NCBI GenBank assembly: GCA_030533445.1
Contig: CM060065.1
Span: forward strand, 50,221,464 to 50,285,463
Origin: Cyprinodon diabolis
Taxonomy: Eukaryota; Chordata; Actinopteri; Cyprinodontiformes; Cyprinodontidae
Direction: 5' to 3'
Length of the DNA stretch: 64,000 nt
This document shows, piece by piece, positions 22,759 through 34,083 of the stretch. Within the stretch, counting starts at the first letter, position 1; each line of letters starts with the position of its first letter. A model generated the notes under the pieces. It searched no databases and had not been told where the DNA came from. It saw only the letters and a program-made list of their open reading frames with translations. Both the position numbers and the translations under genes were made by a program.

Positions 22759-25700
22759 CTAACTATCACCTTTATCAAAAAGGAAAGTTTTAAGCCTAGT
22801 CTTAAAAGTAGACAGAGTGTCTGCCTCACGGACTAAAACTGGTAGTTGGTTCCACCGGAGAGGAGCCTGATAACTAAAAGATCTGCCTCCCATTCTACTT
22901 TTAGAAATTCTAGGAACCACTAGTAAACCTGCAGATTGAGAGCGAAGTGCTCTGTTAGGAACATAAGGAACAATCAGATCTCTGATATAAGATGGAGCTT
23001 GGCCATTTAAGGCTTTATATGTGAGAAGGAGGATTTTAAATTCTATTCTTGATTTAACAGGAAGCCAATGAAGAGAAGCCAGGATAGGAGAGATAAGATC
23101 TCTCTTTTTAATTTTCATCAGAACTCTGGCTGCAGCATTTTGGATCAGCTGAAGGCTTTTAACTACAGTTTGTGGACTTCCTGATAGTAAAGAATTACAA
23201 TAGTCCAGCCTTGAAGTAACAAATGCGTGGACTAGTTTCTCAGCATCACCCCTGGACAGGAGATTTCTCATTTTTGCAATGTTCCTCAGATGAAAGAAGG
23301 AAATTCTAGAAACCTCTTTGATATGAGATTTAAATGACAGGTCCTGATCAAAAATAACACCAAGATTTTTTACTTTATTATCTGAAATCAGTTTAATCCC
23401 ATCCAAATGAAGTGACTGGCTAATCAGCTTCTTTTTCAGAGACTCTGGTCCAAAGACTGTAACTTCTGTTTTGTCTGCATTCAGAAGCAGAAAGTTAAGA
23501 GTCATCCAGGTTTTTATGTCTTCAAGACATGCCTGTAATCTATGTAATGGGTTAGCTTCATCTGGATTTATAGACAGATATAGCTGGGTATCATCAGCAT
23601 AACAGTGGAAATTAATCCCATGCTGTCTAATAACTCTACCGATTGGGAGCATGTATAAAGTAAAGAGAATTGGTCCTAGCACTGATCCCTGTGGTACTCC
23701 ACAGGTAACCTTTGAGCGTGTTGAAGATCTATCATTAACATGAACAAACTGAATTCGATCAGATAGATAAGATTTAAACCAGTCTAGTGCTGTTCCTTTA
23801 GTTCCAACAAAATATTCAAGTCTTTCTAAAAGAATATTATGGTCAACTGTATCAAATGCAGCACTAAGATCCAACAGGACGAGCACAGATACAAGTCCAT
23901 TATCTGAGGCCATGAGAATATCATTAGTGACTTTCACCAGAGCTGTTTCAGTGCTATGATGAGCTCTAAAGCCAGACTGAAACTCTTCAAAAAGTTCATT
24001 ATGGTGTAAGTGGTCGCAAACTTGTTTGGCAACTACTTTCTCAAGAATTTTGGATAAGAAAGGATGATTGGATATAGGTCTATAATTAACCAAGTCATCA
24101 GGGTCAAGAGACGGTTTCTTAAGCAGAGGTTTAATTACAGCAACCTTAAAAGCTTTAGGTACATATCCCTGTAACAGAGATAGATTAATCACATCTAAAA
24201 TGGAGGAGGAGATCAAAGGGAATACCTCCTTAAATAACCTGGTTGGAACTGGATCTAACATACAAGTTGAAGGCTTAGATGAAGACAATAATTTTGCTAA
24301 TGCAGAAAATTCAACTGGATCAAAGCAGTCTAAACCCGGTTCAGATTCCATGACTACCTCAGGTACAATCGCGGATAGAGGAGTGCTTATGATCTTATTT
24401 TTAATAAGATCAATCTTATTTATAAAGAATCCTATAAAATCATTGCTGCTAAGAGCAGGTGGAATGGACGGTTCAACAGAGCTATGGCTCTGGGTGAGTT
24501 TGGCAACTGTATTAAAAAGAAATCTAGGATTATTCTTATTCTCCTCTATTAATGAGGAGAAGTATGCTGCTCTTGCTTTACAAAGGGTCCTCTTATACAG
24601 CAGTAAACCATTTTTCCAGACTAGGAAGGACTCCCGCAGGCCTGTGGAGCGATATTTTCTCTCCAGTTTCCTAGCATTTTGCTTCAAAGTACGCAGCTCT
24701 GCATTAAACCAAGGAGCAAGCTTTCTATTTTCAACGGTTTTCATTTTCAAGGGAGCTGCGTTGTCTAAGGCAGTACGCAGAGAACTAGCAACCCCATCAA
24801 CAAAATCATCAACCTGTGAAGGGGAATAAGCTATGCTTTTGCACTCTGCAGCACTGCTCAGCGACACAGAGGAGAGAGAAAGTGAAGCAGATTCTTTAAA
24901 ATTTATAACTGCACTATCTGATAAAGATCTACTAAAATTGAACCTTCTTTTGGGGGAGGAGAACTCTGTTAAAGTAATCCTGAAGGTTATTAGAAAGTGG
25001 TCAGAGAGGACAGGGTTGTGAGGAAATACTGTTATTTCTTCACATTCTATGCCGTATGTCAGCACAAGATCCAAAGTATGAAGATGAGAATGTGTGGGAC
25101 TATTCACATTTTGGACAAAGCCAATAGTGTCTAAGATAGCATTAAAGGCTGCTCTTAAGCTATCGCCTTCAATGTCAGCATGGATGTTAAAATCTCCCAC
25201 TATGATGACCCTGTCAGTATTTAATACCAAATCAGAAAGGAACTCTGAAAACTCATCTAAAAATTCAGAGTAAGGACCTGGCGGACGATACAAAGTTACA
25301 AAAAGAAGAGGTTTTCTTGCCTTGAAATTTGGATGAGGGAAATTAAGGGTTAAATGTTCAAAAGAGTTGTAGGTATTAACTGTTTTGGGAGTAATCAGTA
25401 AGTCAGACTGGAAAATTGTTGCTACTCCTCCTCCTCGCCCAGAACTTCTGGGTATGTGAAAATTTAAATAGCTTGAAGGAGTTGCCTCGTTTATGCTCAC
25501 ATAATCCTCTTGCTGCAGCCAGGTTTCTGTAAGGCAAAACAAGTCAATGTGATTATCACAAATCAAGTCATTAACTAGCAGACTTTTAGAGGAAAGCGAT
25601 CTTATGTTAAACAGACTGCATTTAATTGTTTTAACTTTTTCCCCAATTGGAGTTATTTTGATTTTAATTAGATTATCATGATTTACTCCTTTGGGAATCT

Positions 25701-25821
25701 TTGCTAATTTATTAGATTTTGGTCGTGGGCAAGACACTGTCTGGATGGAGTAAAGAGTGGGTAACAGTAGAGAAGCTGCAGAGATGTGTGTTAAACTACA
25801 ACTCTGCTTCCTGGTCTGCAC
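22759..25821 (-). CDS. L2 ORF2: endonuclease-reverse transcriptase
   Basis: This is the replication protein of the LINE: it nicks target DNA and copies the element RNA at the nick. The open frame of 1020 residues has an APE-type endonuclease at about 66-280 (FNIRSLS at 71, CLTETWL near 96-102 with the catalytic Glu, VGDFN at 208-212, SDH at 273-275). A reverse transcriptase follows at about 550-800 (NYRPIS 579, [10 protein letters not shown] 615, [13 protein letters not shown] 649, [10 protein letters not shown] 708, and YADD at 741-744 with the paired catalytic Asp). The C-terminus ends [15 protein letters not shown], typical of the clade. No stop or frameshift is seen. The ATG lies nine bases after the ORF1 stop codon, so translation may depend on re-initiation. 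Confidence 0.9.
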   Translation of the reverse strand: MQTRKQSCSLTHISAASLLLPTLYSIQTVSCPRPKSNKLAKIPKGVNHDNLIKIKITPIGEKVKTIKCSLFNIRSLSSKSLLVNDLICDNHIDLFCLTETWLQQEDYVSINEATPSSYLNFHIPRSSGRGGGVATIFQSDLLITPKTVNTYNSFEHLTLNFPHPNFKARKPLLFVTLYRPPGPYSEFLDEFSEFLSDLVLNTDRVIIVGDFNIHADIEGDSLRAAFNAILDTIGFVQNVNSPTHSHLHTLDLVLTYGIECEEITVFPHNPVLSDHFLITFRITLTEFSSPKRRFNFSRSLSDSAVINFKESASLSLSSVSLSSAAECKSIAYSPSQVDDFVDGVASSLRTALDNAAPLKMKTVENRKLAPWFNAELRTLKQNARKLERKYRSTGLRESFLVWKNGLLLYKRTLCKARAAYFSSLIEENKNNPRFLFNTVAKLTQSHSSVEPSIPPALSSNDFIGFFINKIDLIKNKIISTPLSAIVPEVVMESEPGLDCFDPVEFSALAKLLSSSKPSTCMLDPVPTRLFKEVFPLISSSILDVINLSLLQGYVPKAFKVAVIKPLLKKPSLDPDDLVNYRPISNHPFLSKILEKVVAKQVCDHLHHNELFEEFQSGFRAHHSTETALVKVTNDILMASDNGLVSVLVLLDLSAAFDTVDHNILLERLEYFVGTKGTALDWFKSYLSDRIQFVHVNDRSSTRSKVTCGVPQGSVLGPILFTLYMLPIGRVIRQHGINFHCYADDTQLYLSINPDEANPLHRLQACLEDIKTWMTLNFLLLNADKTEVTVFGPESLKKKLISQSLHLDGIKLISDNKVKNLGVIFDQDLSFKSHIKEVSRISFFHLRNIAKMRNLLSRGDAEKLVHAFVTSRLDYCNSLLSGSPQTVVKSLQLIQNAAARVLMKIKKRDLISPILASLHWLPVKSRIEFKILLLTYKALNGQAPSYIRDLIVPYVPNRALRSQSAGLLVVPRISKSRMGGRSFSYQAPLRWNQLPVLVREADTLSTFKTRLKTFLFDKGDS

Positions 25822-25830
25822 CCTGGGTGG

Positions 25831-26694
25831 TCAGGGTTTTGGAGGACTAATAAATGTGGCCAGATTCCTAGAAAGAAGAGCTGCACCATCCAAAGTGGGA
25901 TGGATGCCGTCTCTCAGAATCAGACCAGGCTTTCCCCAAAAGGATTGCCAATTATTAATGTAGCCCACGTTGTTTTCAGGACACCACCTAGACCACCAGC
26001 GGTTGAATGACGACATGCGGCTAAACATGTCATCAATGGTCAGATCAGGGAGGGGACCAGAGAAAATTACGGAGTCCGACATTTTTTTGGCAAACTTACA
26101 CACCGAAGCAACACTAATTTTAGTGACCTCCGATCGGCGTAACCGGGTGTCATTACCACCAGCGTGAATAACAATCTTACTGTATTTAACCTTATCCTTA
26201 GCTAGCATTTTCAGGTAGGATTTGATGTCGCCCGTTCTGGCCCACGGCAAACATTTGACTATGGTCCCTGGTGTCTCTAATGCCACGTTTCTGACTATGG
26301 AGCTGCCAATCACCAGAGTTGGCTTCTCAGTGGGTGTGTCACTGAGTGGGGAAAACCGGTTAGAAACGTGAACGGGTTGGTGGTGACCAGTGGGCAGAGA
26401 TCCACGACTACGCTTTCTGCGTACAGTTACCCAATCGCCTGGCTGCTCAGGCACTTTTGGAGGACAGCTACGTGGGGGGCCTACTTTAACTCCTGGATGT
26501 TCAACAGCCTGAAGCCTGGATTCTAACTCTGACACCCTCGCCTCCAAAGCTACAAAAATACTACACTTATTACACATCCCATTATCACTAAAGGAGGCAG
26601 AGGAATAACTGAACATCTGACACAGAGAGCAGGAGAGAGGAGAGGAAGAAGGAAGAGTTGGAAAAAAGTCAAGGGAGGGAGAGAGAGAAGCCAT
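25831..26694 (-). CDS. L2 ORF1: SGNH-hydrolase-like protein
   Basis: The 287-residue protein starts [20 protein letters not shown]. It has CxxC pairs at 22-25 and 41-44 that may bind zinc, a short coiled coil at about 47-66 ([16 protein letters not shown]), a basic linker (VRRKRSR), and an SGNH-hydrolase domain at about 125-285. The block residues are present: IGSSIV with Ser131, HAGGND at 178-182, and DGIHP at 262-266, giving the Ser, Gly-Asn and Asp-x-x-His of that fold. Esterase-type ORF1 proteins are known from CR1/L2 LINEs, where they are thought to act with the element RNA or membranes; the true substrate is not known. The frame is intact. Confidence 0.88.
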   Translation of the reverse strand: MASLSPSLDFFPTLPSSSPLSCSLCQMFSYSSASFSDNGMCNKCSIFVALEARVSELESRLQAVEHPGVKVGPPRSCPPKVPEQPGDWVTVRRKRSRGSLPTGHHQPVHVSNRFSPLSDTPTEKPTLVIGSSIVRNVALETPGTIVKCLPWARTGDIKSYLKMLAKDKVKYSKIVIHAGGNDTRLRRSEVTKISVASVCKFAKKMSDSVIFSGPLPDLTIDDMFSRMSSFNRWWSRWCPENNVGYINNWQSFWGKPGLILRDGIHPTLDGAALLSRNLATFISPPKP

Positions 26695-27156
26695 AGCAAT
26701 GCTAAGCTAGCGCTAGCCTAGGCTAGCTACTCCTTGCTATCAGAAATAAAACCATGTGAAACTGACAAGTGCTCAGTAGAAAAGTGCAGCAGAAGGTGCT
26801 ATGTTTTAAACTAGTCAGTTAGAGTTACTTAGATACAGAGATATCACAGAGAAAATAACTTAACTTCAGATGGAGTTCCTCTGGACAGCTGCAGCAGCTG
26901 CACACTCAGTTAATCCAAACAGGAAGTGAACAGGTCTCACAACACCTGTTCCATCAACAAGGAAGCAGAAATACTTTAATAATCCCAGGGAGGGATTACT
27001 TTAGTTACATTACTCCATCTGTAATAGAGTGACTATAGAACCAGTTTGATAGAACACTATTTCATAGAATATATATAATAAGGGGGTCCCTGCTCCATCT
27101 CGCCATCAGTTTGGGGGTCCTTGGCATGAAAAAGGTTGAAGACCCCTGGTCTGATG

Positions 27157-29476
27157 TACAAAGTGGAAAAAGGTGAAAGTTATTGCATATAAACTAACTA
27201 TATGCTGATTCCACCAGAAAATAAAAGTGCCTTTAAGGTTTGGGCAAAAGAAATCCATACACTGTTGCTTTAGCCTTGCTGGCCTCCTTTGTGGTAATAG
27301 CAGTTTAATCTGTTCTCCACATTGTCTCATCATTCAACAAGCGTTCGCCTTTCTTTTTATTCATTCATTTATTACTGATACCCCTGAGCTTTGACTAGAG
27401 TTAATGTGCGAAAGTGCCTTATGACTTTAGAACGAAAGACATGGCTGGTACGCTTATCCTTACATTAATGGCTTCAGTGCGGTAGGCAGGCCAGTAACCT
27501 TGAGAAACAAAACGACAACAGCGCTCAAGTCCACATTCACATTCACGGCAAATGCCACCAACAAATCAAATGAACAGCAAGTCAACAGCACTCGCTTTGA
27601 AAAGGAGCCTCTGGAGAAGCATACAGCCAAGGTCACAACGCCCATGAGCCATCAGGTTCAGCTGTAATAGATTTGAATTGGATCACAGATGACTGATCTG
27701 CTGCAAGTCGCAAGTGTTTTGCAACATGCCAACAATGATTCTTTTGCATGCAAGTAATCAGTGATTACACTTAACCTTGTGGAAATATCAACTTGATGCA
27801 GCGTGTGGGGGGCTAGCTGAGTGTCTACATTGTTTCTGATGCTGGAAGTATGTGTGTATGTACAGAAACAAAAAAAAAATACTAGCTCTCTGTGAAAGGG
27901 TGGTGACAGGAGACTATCTGTGTTATTGTATACCTCCTAAACCACCTTCTGCCCTCTAATAAGATTGAGTATGAAGCCAAGCTGAACTAGAGCCAGACAC
28001 CATCCAAATAGAGAAGACATCTTAGGAAAATAATGGGAGGAAGGGAGTCAAGCAAGGGTGATATAGGCAGGTAGAAACATTTCAGTGCTGCAGCTTACTG
28101 CGCTGACAGTCCGTCACGGTCAAGGATACCTCAAAGAGCCCTTGTCAGGTAAATCAAGTATGACTTTTATTTCCGGGGGTGATGGAGGCACACGTTGGAT
28201 ACTGAGACGTCCTGGGACGATGTATTCTTAGGGTGAGTGCATCGGAGGAGGCTAATGTACTCCCATGCTCGGTGTACAGAACATTTCCTGTCGGGAGCAA
28301 TTTAAATTTCACTTTAAAAATCTACAGGGGAGTTGCAGCCATTTCTTTTCCTGTCATGCCAGAGGTTAAATATGCATTTCAGCGAACAAATAAATACAAG
28401 TGATTTTTAACTAAAAACTGTATTCTTTAAAACAGTATATTGCAGTGCAGCTTTTTAACAAGTGCTGGTCTAATATTTTCTTTGTAAAGCAAAAGGTCTT
28501 GAGGTGGGATATAAATGCTGACACATAAAACAAGGGTTTTTATGGTGATAGGCATGTCAGGACCTTTCTCTCTCTCAAACATTAAAAGCCAATCCTAAAT
28601 GGCAAGCAATTATGCTGCACAGAGTTTGAATGATCTACTCGTGTTCCTGCCCCAGTTTCAGGTGCAGTGGCTGTCAAAGTTTGCAGACCCACGTTTAAAG
28701 GTCAGATTTCTGTGATTAAAAAAACGTTGGGTTCCTTTTTTTTTTTACATTTGGCACAAACTGTGACATTTATTTACATAATTCATCTTTAAATATTTTT
28801 GTTGCATAAGTACTTGCACTCTCTAACTATGTATTTGTTTCACACTAATTTTGAGTCACCATCTCTTTCTCACACATTTCCCCCACTCGGGTAGGGGGCT
28901 CATCACTTAGTTGGAATAAAACTCAGCTTTAGAAGTCCAAACATTTTAGAGATTCCCTAGTTCCACTAGTTTGATCCTTCCATTATGGTATAATGCTTTC
29001 AGTTTATTGATTGCGGGTAAAAACTCAAACCAAAGTACAAAAATAATCATATAAAATCCAGAGGTGCCGGCAGCATATTGACTACCGTGTTATTAGGTCT
29101 GTTTCTAATCATGTAAAGGTTGTTAAAATATCTAAGCGGTAAACAAAGCCCAAAATGTCTTAACTTTCATTAGTATGTTTCTAAAGGGCAAATCACTCAC
29201 CACTTCAGTCATAGACTCTACATTGTGCACTTTACAATAAGAACAAAAGAAACACATTACAACAATATATTTATTCTCAGACTAATAATGCTTTACCTTT
29301 TGTTGTAAATATAAATATTACACAGGATGGTAACAAATAGGAAACTTAAGGCTTTGAGAAATTGAAATTATCTTCTTTTTTTTATTAAATAATTAACTTC
29401 TATTAAATGATTAGCTCTGCAAGTGAAGGCTAATTGCTAATATACACAATTTTTATTTAACTTCTAAACCCATACC
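27157..29476. other. Unique DNA, no gene seen
   Basis: No supported gene, RNA or element. AT-rich with poly-T and poly-A runs. Confidence 0.35.
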
Positions 29477-30286
29477 TGTCATGATGTTACAAAGTTCAGA
29501 CCCAAAATGCAGAAAACCGAACAGAGAGACCAGGGAAAAGGTTTAACAGGTTTTATTGAAGAGGTTTAGCAGAGGGAGAAGTGTTACTCTGCACAATGCT
29601 CAACCGGAACTGTAAAGTGAGGGAAGACACAGCGGTTAGTTCAGGCTCAGTGGGGAATTTGACTCGAGAACTTGGGGAAGAGGATTTGGTTGCCGACTCA
29701 CGTTTCCAGAGAAGTTGTTGAATTCTTGACTCCTGTCTTTGTGCCGTGGTTCCAGTGTCTGTCTGATTCGGAGGAGGCCGGAACAGGGTTACCCAGAATG
29801 CGGTTGAAAGTTGGTGAACGGAGAAACTGACTGCCACTCAGATTTCCTGCAGTACTTGAACAGGTCGTAGTGTAGAATATCCCTTTCTCAGTGAGAAGCT
29901 CAAACGATCTCTTGTGGAAAGCGGATCCAAACCTCCTGTTTGAATCCCAGCTCAGTTTGAAGCTCAGTTGATCCTTCCAGGGAGAGAAGGGCCGAGAAAT
30001 CCAGTTTGCAGGATGACTTCCTGCCGAGAGGCAAAGACAAAAACAAAGTTAAACTCAGGTTGACAAAAAGCTCAGCTTAAGTCAGCAAGAAACTCAGCTT
30101 GGCTAGAGTACCCTAAACTGGCAAACACTCTGGCGTCGAGGTAGTGGCAGTCAGCAGCTTAAGAACACTCCGTTAACGAGGAAACCATCAGCAGGTGTAT
30201 AAGGAGGCGGACCAGAATCAGGCGCCTCCTGGTGGATGAAGGGAGACAAACACAGAAACACAAACACAAAAACAGGAGTCCTGACA
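29477..30286 (-). mobile_element. Solo LTR, family A
   Basis: Plus-strand start TGTCATGATGTTACAAAG and end GAGTCCTGACA; full length (810 bases) and colinear with the copies at 5873 and 54880. The 5-bp flanks are ATACC and ACACT, only three of five bases in common, so the duplication has decayed or this copy arose by recombination between two elements. No internal region. Confidence 0.85.
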
Positions 30287-30529
30287 ACACTCAAGTTCAA
30301 AAAGGTAAAAGAGTTATATTTTAAATGGGATCAATAAGTGGTTTTTAACGTTTAGTTAGAAATCTTAAATGTGTAGATGTTTAGAACTTAAGAAAATGAC
30401 CATTGGTAGGACATCACGGAGGCTCAGTGCATCTTATCCTCTGAATCACTTACGGTACAGTAGTAGTAAGTTTGTTCGAATAACTTTAAATACAAAATAA
30501 GCTTTACATTAAAGTAAACCTAATTTCTG

Positions 30530-30600
<71 letters not shown>

Positions 30601-30601
30601 G

Positions 30602-30656
<55 letters not shown>
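30530..30656. repeat. CTTT microsatellite
   Basis: About 30 tandem TTTC units with a single interruption (GTC) near 30601. The lysine/glutamate-rich minus-strand frame across it is an artefact of the repeat. Confidence 0.95.
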
Positions 30657-31214
30657 GATTAGAACATAACTGTATGTGTCAACCAGTAAATTAATAAAAC
30701 CTATCAAAGAGACATTTTACAATTAAACCCTGGAGGAAAACTAACCCTGCAAAAAGCTTTAGAGCTTATGTCCAATTAACACTCCTGGGCACAGCTGAAG
30801 TTTAACTGATTTAAAGGTTGTGGCAGACATCACACATGCTTTCTTTGATGTCTGACCCAAGCCCACCACCAAACTCTCACATTAGTTCAGCTTTGGCTGG
30901 TAGGTTGTTGGCTATGTGAGGGTAATCTGTCAACAACTGCTAACATCCTGTGAGCCTTTAGCTTGGCACTGGTGTGAAATGATCAATAACAGGTCAGCCA
31001 CCAGTAGCCTTGCAAAATATCCAATTGTTCCACTGAGAACTTGCTCATTTTTTCACGTCTAGTTAAATTTAACAAGGACAGCAATAAGCTTATTTCTTAT
31101 ATTATCAAATATATGCATTTACCTCCTTTTACATACATATGGTGGACCATCAGACAACTTAAAATACTTGATAAAGATAATGAACTAAGATTTTATATAA
31201 AATATTGGACTCTT
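30657..31214. other. Unique DNA, no gene seen
   Basis: No gene or element recognised. Confidence 0.3.
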
Positions 31215-31430
31215 ATTACGGTACTTTCAAAACTATAAGCCGCTAAATTTTTTCCCACGTTTTGAACCATGTGGATTATACGAAGGTGCGGCTTTTCTGT
31301 GGATTTTTCCTAGCCGGTCAGCTACAATTTGGGAGAGGTGCTGCGGAGCGTCTCTCAAAGGGGCGGGGACGTCTGGAGCCGAGGTATTGCATTGCACTCA
31401 TTGCACTGATTATGTGCAGTATTTTTGCAA
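31215..31430. mobile_element. pogo/Tigger-like end fragment
   Basis: The string TTACGGTACTTTCAAAACTATAAGCCGC followed by TTTGAACCATGTGGATTATACG and GTGCGGCTTTTCTG resembles the terminal part of Tigger-like elements, in the same style as the 8630 element (ACTATAAG...GCGGC) but a different family. The other end is absent, and there is no coding remnant I can identify. Confidence 0.5.
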
Positions 31431-32808
31431 CTTTTCTACTTCTGTTATTTAATCGTATCGTGGTGTCTCTTGAGTATAGAAAATAATTCAATCGTTGGGT
31501 CAGGAAATCGATACTGAATCCAGACCCTCACATTTACAGCAGTGTTATGATCTTTTCTTTAAAGCTCAGTGCAATTTTTATGCCAAACATAAGACGCTAA
31601 GACCTGAAATTGGAAATTTTATGGGTTCTTGCTTTTTAACCTCCTCAATGATTATCGTATTCTTGGCATTGTTTTTTGTAAGCCAGTCAATCGTGAAAAC
31701 AATGATCCCTGGTAAAATTTCCCTCATGTTGGTTTGCTGAAGTCCCAAACACTTCAAATGAAGGCTATGAAAACCTTTGGAAATTGACCAAAATGGTTTT
31801 AAGATTGGGGCATGAAGTATTGATTATTGACTTCTTCATTGCCTATGTTTTCAGACATGTTTTATTTATGCAAATTCCTGACTTTAATTTTCTGCCAATA
31901 ACCCGACTTCCACTTTTTTGCAATCTGGAAATGAAGTAGATAATGGATTATTCTAGATAGATAATTCTTTTTCATATGGTAATGCTGTCATTTAGAGACA
32001 TTTCTATCACTTTAAGATGTGAGTGTTCTAGCTCCAGCCCTAGCCAAGCAATACCTCTGAGACCCTGTTTTGTATTCCTCCCTCCAACACCAACAAATGA
32101 AACAGTAATGATTGCTGCTGCTTCAAAGGGCATGTCTTGTGTTGGGACAAAATGGGGCCTGTTTGGCTGTGTGTAGCTACTTGAAGACGCCTTCTTTGGT
32201 GATAAGCTTTTACTCGACGTGAGCAGCGGGGATCGTTAGTTTATTTTTCTTGACTTGGAGATTAACATTCAGTTATTAGCGCAGTTTGACAAGCACAAAT
32301 ACATTTTATGATTACAGCACAAAAGAGCCAAAAGTCTTGATTAACGAAATATTTTTTCCTTTAAGCCGATATGTTCAACATTAGTACTAAAGAAAGAAGA
32401 ACATGGGGCTCAATTAGAACATTTGATTCAGCGTTGTCGGAAACTACAATCATGCCAGATTTTTAGCAAGAGAATGTTTCTTCTAAACAGGTTCTACACC
32501 TTTATCCTACTGATATTCTGTGCCAAGAACATTTCTGAGTGTAGAGTTCTAGTTCTTCATGTCCCTCACCTGAAAGCAGACACTGAAGCAGTATTTCCAT
32601 TTATGCCTCACACTGCAATCTTGTGAAATGTAAAACATTTTTTTTCTACCTTCCAAAGTCCAATATGACTAAAAGATGTGAGGGAAGACTACTGGAAACT
32701 CTGAATTAGGATTTTGCTTTATACATATGTTCAAGGTGGATATTTTTTCCTTTTTAATAGGCCAGGAGAAGCTTCTCAGCCACCCCAGAATATGACTTTC
32801 AAGTTCCA
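31431..32808. other. Unique DNA, no gene seen
   Basis: No supported gene. Small open frames here show no domain. Confidence 0.3.
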
Positions 32809-32912
32809 GCTTGTGCCCTGCGACAGATTGACGACCTTTCCAGGGTGTAACCTGCCTCTCACACATCGACTACCAGAGATATAAGTGAGAGAAGATGGAT
32901 GGATCGATGGAA
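32809..32912 (+). mobile_element. RTE/Rex3-like LINE 3' end fragment
   Basis: TTGTGCCCTGCGACAGATTG, CCAGGGTGTAACCTGCCTCTC and a GATGGATGGATCGATGG tail match the 3' untranslated end of Rex3-type RTE LINEs common in teleosts. It is a short, 5'-truncated and diverged copy. Confidence 0.7.
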
Positions 32913-34083
32913 GTTCCAAATTGAATAAAAATTAATTTGCAACATTTTGTTCAACTACAATTACAGGAATATATGTGTTTAAAATGTATAAAAATAACAA
33001 TCGACAAGATCACGTGTACATTTGTATCCCTTTTAATATGTTATGTTTGAAGAAAATTAATACGAAGAAGTTGCTAGGGCACATGGACTGATAAACCTGT
33101 TTCTGCAGCTTTTAGATTTTGAAAAACATTGTTGTACCTTCAGAAATGTAGAACCTTAAACACAGAAGAAGCTGGAGGTTTTTGGTTACTTTGGTTGTGG
33201 TGCAGAGATCCACAGATATGTTGACATGTTAAATATTAGCCATAAAGCCGTCCATTAGTAGCCTCGTGAGACCATCCTGATCTCGCGAGCTTTCAAGGTT
33301 TCACTCGCAGATCAGTCTGGAGACTCTCCGTTAAAGAAAATTTGGAGCCGTTCACCAAACGAAGGTCAAATCAATTCAATTCAATTTCAATTCAGTTTAT
33401 TTATATAGCGCCAAATTCACAACACATGTCATCTCAAGGCACTTTACAGTTCAACCAGATCATACAGTCAAATTGATACAAAGTTTTCTATCTAAGGAAA
33501 ACCAGTTGATTGCATTGACTCAAATACAATCCCTCACACTAAGCATGCTTGTAGCGACAGTGGAGAGGAAAAACTCCCTTTTAACAGGAAGAAACCTCCA
33601 GCAGAACCAGGCTCAGTGTGAGCGGCCATCTGCCGAGGCCGACTGTGGTTCAAGGAGACAGAAGCAGAGATACAAAAAGCAGCTGTAAAAGGCGGCCCCG
33701 TCCAGGAAACACACAGCCAGGCAGACGAGCTCCAAGGCAGCTCCCATGCCAGAGGATGAAGAGAGCACATCCACCCAGCCACGGCCAGAAAAACAGGACC
33801 ACACTGGAAAACAGGCCGATCTCCAACATCTACAAACAAGGGTGTTGATGGAAGCAGCACAGCTGATGTTGCTTTCCTGGATGACGTCACAGCCAAACAG
33901 GAACAGACGAGGCAAAACTACTCTGAGGAAAAGCAGAGAGAGCAGAACGTTAGAGATTGAACTAACAGATTCTGCAGAATAGGAGAACAGAGAGAGAATG
34001 AAGCAGAATGATGAAATGGCCTCCAAAAGTCTAAGCCTATAGCAGCATAACTTTAAAGACAGCTCAGGATAACCTGAGCCACT

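Larger units (their letters stand above)
22033..26950 (-). mobile_element. Near full-length L2-clade LINE, copy 1, both ORFs intact
   Basis: The element runs on the minus strand: 5' UTR, ORF1, a 9-base gap, ORF2, a 3' UTR of about 0.7 kb, and an AATTG-type tail (plus strand ATTCAATTCAATTCAATTC at 22033). L2-clade placement rests on ORF2 motifs and on the SGNH-esterase ORF1. Its exact 5' end is uncertain: the second copy stops at a point equivalent to about 26920, while this one may reach about 26950. No clear target duplication was found. Identity to copy 2 is high by eye, so both are fairly young. Confidence 0.85.
21774..27148. mobile_element. hAT MITE split by an L2 LINE
   Basis: The left end is CAGAGATCTTCAACAGGGGG; the right end, reverse complemented, is CAGGGGTCTTCAACCTTTTT. 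Flanking 8-bp duplications are GTCTAATG (21766-21773) and GTCTGATG (27149-27156), one mismatch. CAG-type inverted ends and 8-bp duplications are hAT hallmarks. GGGGTCC motifs recur near both ends. The MITE's own sequence is about 21774-22032 and about 26950-27148; the rest is the inserted L2. It carries no transposase. Confidence 0.85.

Noticed and set aside
24200..24829. 209-residue plus-strand open frame (also at 35523-36152)
   Set aside because: It is antisense to ORF2 of the L2 elements and is a shadow of that coding sequence.
30504..30707. Lys/Glu-rich open frame
   Set aside because: Produced by the CTTT microsatellite read on the minus strand.
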